Below, piece after piece: positions 14,492 to 16,114 of a stretch of DNA of 16,114 nt (position 1 is its first letter; every line of letters begins with the position of its first letter). Origin of the DNA: Spirochaetia bacterium (lineage in GTDB: Bacteria > Spirochaetota > Spirochaetia > Treponematales > Breznakiellaceae); the NCBI GenBank assembly GCA_026002305.1, contig BOBI01000037.1, forward strand, positions 1 to 16,114, read 5' to 3'. A program made the translations under genes and the position numbers. Below the pieces are notes generated by a model, which was given only the letters and a program-made list of their open reading frames with translations, was not told the DNA's origin and did no database searches.

Positions 14492-14502
14492 GTGCCAGGC
14501 AC
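14492..14502. repeat. Short palindrome GTGCCAGGCAC
   Basis: An 11-bp perfect palindrome with a central A, next to the A/T tract of copy D. A second small hairpin (AGCTTG 14511-14516 / CAAGCT 14522-14527) follows directly. Both may be part of the repeat complex; no function is assigned. Confidence 0.5.
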
Positions 14503-14550
14503 AGTTTTTGAGCTTGGAACACAAGCTGTAAACAATATTTTCGGCATTTA

Positions 14551-14610
14551 CCGCTCCAAATACATTTTTTTCTGCTTTTAACACAAAACGGTAAACGGGC
14601 AAAGAACCCA
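14551..14610 (-). repeat. Dispersed repeat, copy E (partial)
   Basis: CCGCTCCAAATACATTTTTT at 14551, then CTGCTTTTAACACAAAACGG and GGCAAAGAACC correspond in order to the reverse complement of copy C (2178-2294), with the C/G-rich middle missing. It stops about 15 bases before the probable right end of the IS110 element. Confidence 0.65.
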
Positions 14611-14717
14611 GTGTTCCGCATTGTGCTCCTATGTAATATGTCAAGGGATATTTTAGATTTTCAAATAAAAATTTTTTCATATCCCTGACAGCTCTCCCAG
14701 CCCTAAAAAACACACTA

Positions 14718-15827
14718 TCAACAACCCGCCTGTTTTTTTGGATTGCGCTGTTCACTTAAACCAGGCATATATGTACCCCTCCCAGGGGGAATAAATTTTC
14801 TCGCGGTGTATTCTTTTTTTGTCTTCATCATCGTGTACATTAATTCCGCCAAACGGCGGGCTATGCCTACGATTGTCTTCTTCCTGCTTGCATTGTGTCC
14901 TTTGAAATACTCAAATCTTTCCCTTAATGCCCCTCCATTATTTGACCGGACTATGCTCCAAGCGGATTGCACCAGTAACCCCCTTATAATTCCGTTTCCA
15001 CGTTTGGTAATTCCGCCATACCGGACTATTGAACACGATATATCAACTTTTGGAACCAAACCAAAATAATTACTCACTTGTGACGCGTTATCAAATCTGT
15101 TTGTGTCTCCCAAATAAGCTAAAAACGCGAATGAAACCAGGGGGCCAACTCCGGGAACCGTCCTTAATATTTCAGCATCTTTATCATCTTTGGTTTCCTA
15201 ATCCATTTCTTTCTTTAACCCTTCCAGCCGTTTTTCGGCCAAATCAATTACTTTTAGAACATATTCGCTTTCTTTCTTTTCAAACCCTTTTAACAGCAGA
15301 ACCGCATCCTCCCGTTTGCCTGCCGTTGCCAAATCTTTTTTCACTATGTGTGTTATCCCCTGATGTAAAAAAAGTCCGTGCGGTAGATTTATCTTTCGCG
15401 TCCTGTCCTGTTTTGCCCTGTTATACGCGGCAATTATTTTTCGACGCCCCGTTTCTTTATCACCGGGAACCGGCACACCTGGCAGCTGTTCATCTTTGTA
15501 AATCGAAATAAGTCGTGCAAGTTTTAACGCGTCTTCCCTGTCGGTCTTTTTTACAGACGCGTAGATTATCGCAAGTTTTGCCGGATTGGGAACTACCGTT
15601 TCGCACCCAACCCGCTTTCCCGTTTCCTTTGCCATCTCGAAAGCCGGATTCCCGGCTTCAACGGCTACCCTGTCCGTTTTTTCAAGTTTCTTGTACAACG
15701 CGATACGCCCTTCCAAAGTGGTCGTTCCGTTACTTAACGTTACCGCACCTTTTTTCCCGATAATCGCCGGTGTGTAAGTCCTCTTACCCAAGTCGATCCC
15801 TACATAACGTCTTCCCGCAGCTTCCAT
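14718..15827 (-). pseudogene. IS110-family DEDD transposase interrupted by one amber codon
   Basis: Read as one frame from ATG 15827 to TGA 14718 this is a 369-residue recombinase with a single internal TAG at 15200-15198 (codon 210). Part 1 (residues 1-209) is the RuvC-like DEDD domain: D12 in YVGIDLGKRTY, E57 in VAVEAGNPAF, D96 and D99 in KKTDREDALKLARL. Part 2 continues in the same frame with AEILRTVPGVGPLVSFAFLAYLGD, SNYFGLVPKVD and GGITKRGNGIIRGLLVQSAW, the Transposase_20 domain, including candidate catalytic serines near 264-266. No frameshift is needed to join them. AAGGAG lies six bases before the ATG. The gene is either inactivated by point mutation, read through, or affected by a base error. 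Confidence 0.85.
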
Positions 15828-15834
15828 TTTTTCG

Positions 15835-15840
15835 CTCCTT
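15835..15840 (-). promoter_or_regulatory. Shine-Dalgarno of the transposase gene
   Basis: AAGGAG on the minus strand, six bases before ATG 15827, directly next to the left arm of the large inverted repeat. It fixes the transposase start. Confidence 0.8.
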
Positions 15841-15842
15841 AA

Positions 15843-16114
15843 AATAAAATAAGGGCCGGGAGCGATTGTCGGGTGTGGAACACCGTCCTCCTATTCGCGG
15901 TCCGCAGGTTTGACTCGCGGCCGCTCTTTTCTTTACGGTGACCGGTTGAAAATTAATCTATCGAACGGGGTTCACTCTGGTTTCCCGGAAATCCCTCACG
16001 CACCACAACAACCTGACGCCGTAAAGAAAAGAGCGGCCGCGAGTCAAACCGGCGGACCGCGGATAGGAGGACGGTGTTCCACACCCGACAATCGCTCCCG
16101 GCCCTTATTTTATT
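15843..16114. repeat. 96-bp near-perfect inverted repeat with 80-bp centre, upstream of the transposase
   Basis: The left arm 15843-15938 and the right arm 16019-16114 are reverse complements at 94 of 96 positions; mismatches are 15895/16062 and 15906/16051. The centre 15939-16018 is unrelated single-copy sequence. Each arm contains smaller self-complementary pieces: GGTGT-GGA-ACACC, GCGG-T-CCGC and GCGGCCGC. The window ends exactly where the right arm ends. The region begins two bases beyond the transposase ribosome binding site, where some IS110 elements encode a guide (bridge) RNA. It may be such a structured RNA, or the shared leader of a second, head-to-head copy lying beyond the window. 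Confidence 0.9.

Larger units (their letters stand above)
14626..16114 (-). mobile_element. IS110-family insertion sequence, boundaries uncertain
   Basis: The region holds an IS110-type DEDD transposase gene on the minus strand with a structured leader. The 3' boundary is placed near 14626-14647, where on the minus strand CCCTTGACATATTACATAGG resembles the ends I recall for IS110-type elements; dispersed repeat E begins just beyond. The 5' end is not defined: the leader runs into a 96-bp inverted repeat that reaches the window edge. IS110 elements usually lack true terminal inverted repeats and target duplications, so neither is expected as proof. Confidence 0.6.

Noticed and set aside
14459..14755. 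98-residue minus-strand frame at the end of the IS element
   Set aside because: It overlaps the transposase end in another frame and then runs through the IS end, repeat E and the A/T tract; no domain is recognisable.
15113..15200. Programmed frameshift between two transposase ORFs
   Set aside because: Both parts are in the same frame (the distance is divisible by three) and the codons between are open; only a TAG separates them.
15843..16114. Inverted repeat as a fold-back assembly or amplification artefact
   Set aside because: Not fully excluded, but the 80-bp unrelated centre and two substitutions between arms are not what a simple copy-back join produces; kept as a finding with that caveat.

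Overview
The window looks like a chromosomal segment of a spirochaete, most likely a Treponema-like gut species. This is inferred from protein character (lenient lipoprotein signals, an ECF-sigma operon with large lipoproteins, short A/T-rich repeat blocks) and was not tested by any search. Core bacterial genes (cysS, scpA/scpB, tRNA-Val) sit beside clearly accessory material. The window begins inside a gene and ends inside a long inverted repeat, so it may be a whole contig.

Layout. (1) 1-1466: 3' part of a large surface-type protein: a DUF1566-like tail, a Thr/Pro-rich linker with ten 18-bp repeats, and a DUF6273-like C-terminal domain, followed by a hairpin terminator. (2) 1530-2368: gene-free, filled with two tandem copies and one inverted copy of a degenerate repeat that returns at 14138-14610. 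(3) 2369-3808: cysS, whose start codon lies inside a perfect 12-bp dyad. (4) 3867-7905: a tightly overlapping operon of ECF sigma factor, zinc-finger anti-sigma factor, exported protein of unknown function, lipoprotein with two IPT/TIG domains plus a transglutaminase-like domain, and an archaeal-type UMP kinase. (5) 7912-9229, minus strand: scpB and scpA, overlapping. (6) 9289-10146: promoter, tRNA-Val(UAC) and a polysaccharide-deacetylase lipoprotein that starts 7 nt after the tRNA. (7) 10212-14068: four genes resembling part of an aryl-polyene (APE) type II polyketide cluster: a FabF-like ketosynthase on plus, then convergent on minus an operon of O-methyltransferase, chain-length-factor-like protein and acyltransferase. 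This block looks more GC-rich than its surroundings. (8) 14138-14610: further repeat copies. (9) 14718-16114: an IS110-family transposase gene broken by one amber codon, preceded by a 272-nt region made of 96-bp near-perfect inverted arms around an 80-nt centre.

How the genes work together. The sigma/anti-sigma pair probably senses an envelope condition and controls its own operon, including two exported proteins. ScpA and ScpB are partners in the SMC condensin complex. Ketosynthase, chain-length factor, acyltransferase and methyltransferase would act together on a polyene-type lipid, but carrier proteins, ketoreductase, dehydratases and starter-unit enzymes are not here, so the cluster is incomplete, split, or continues elsewhere. 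The points most worth a second look are the inverted-repeat leader of the IS110 element (a bridge-RNA-type candidate or head-to-head insertion), the APE-like gene group, the dyad over the cysS start, and the transglutaminase-like lipoprotein whose expected catalytic cysteine seems to be missing.
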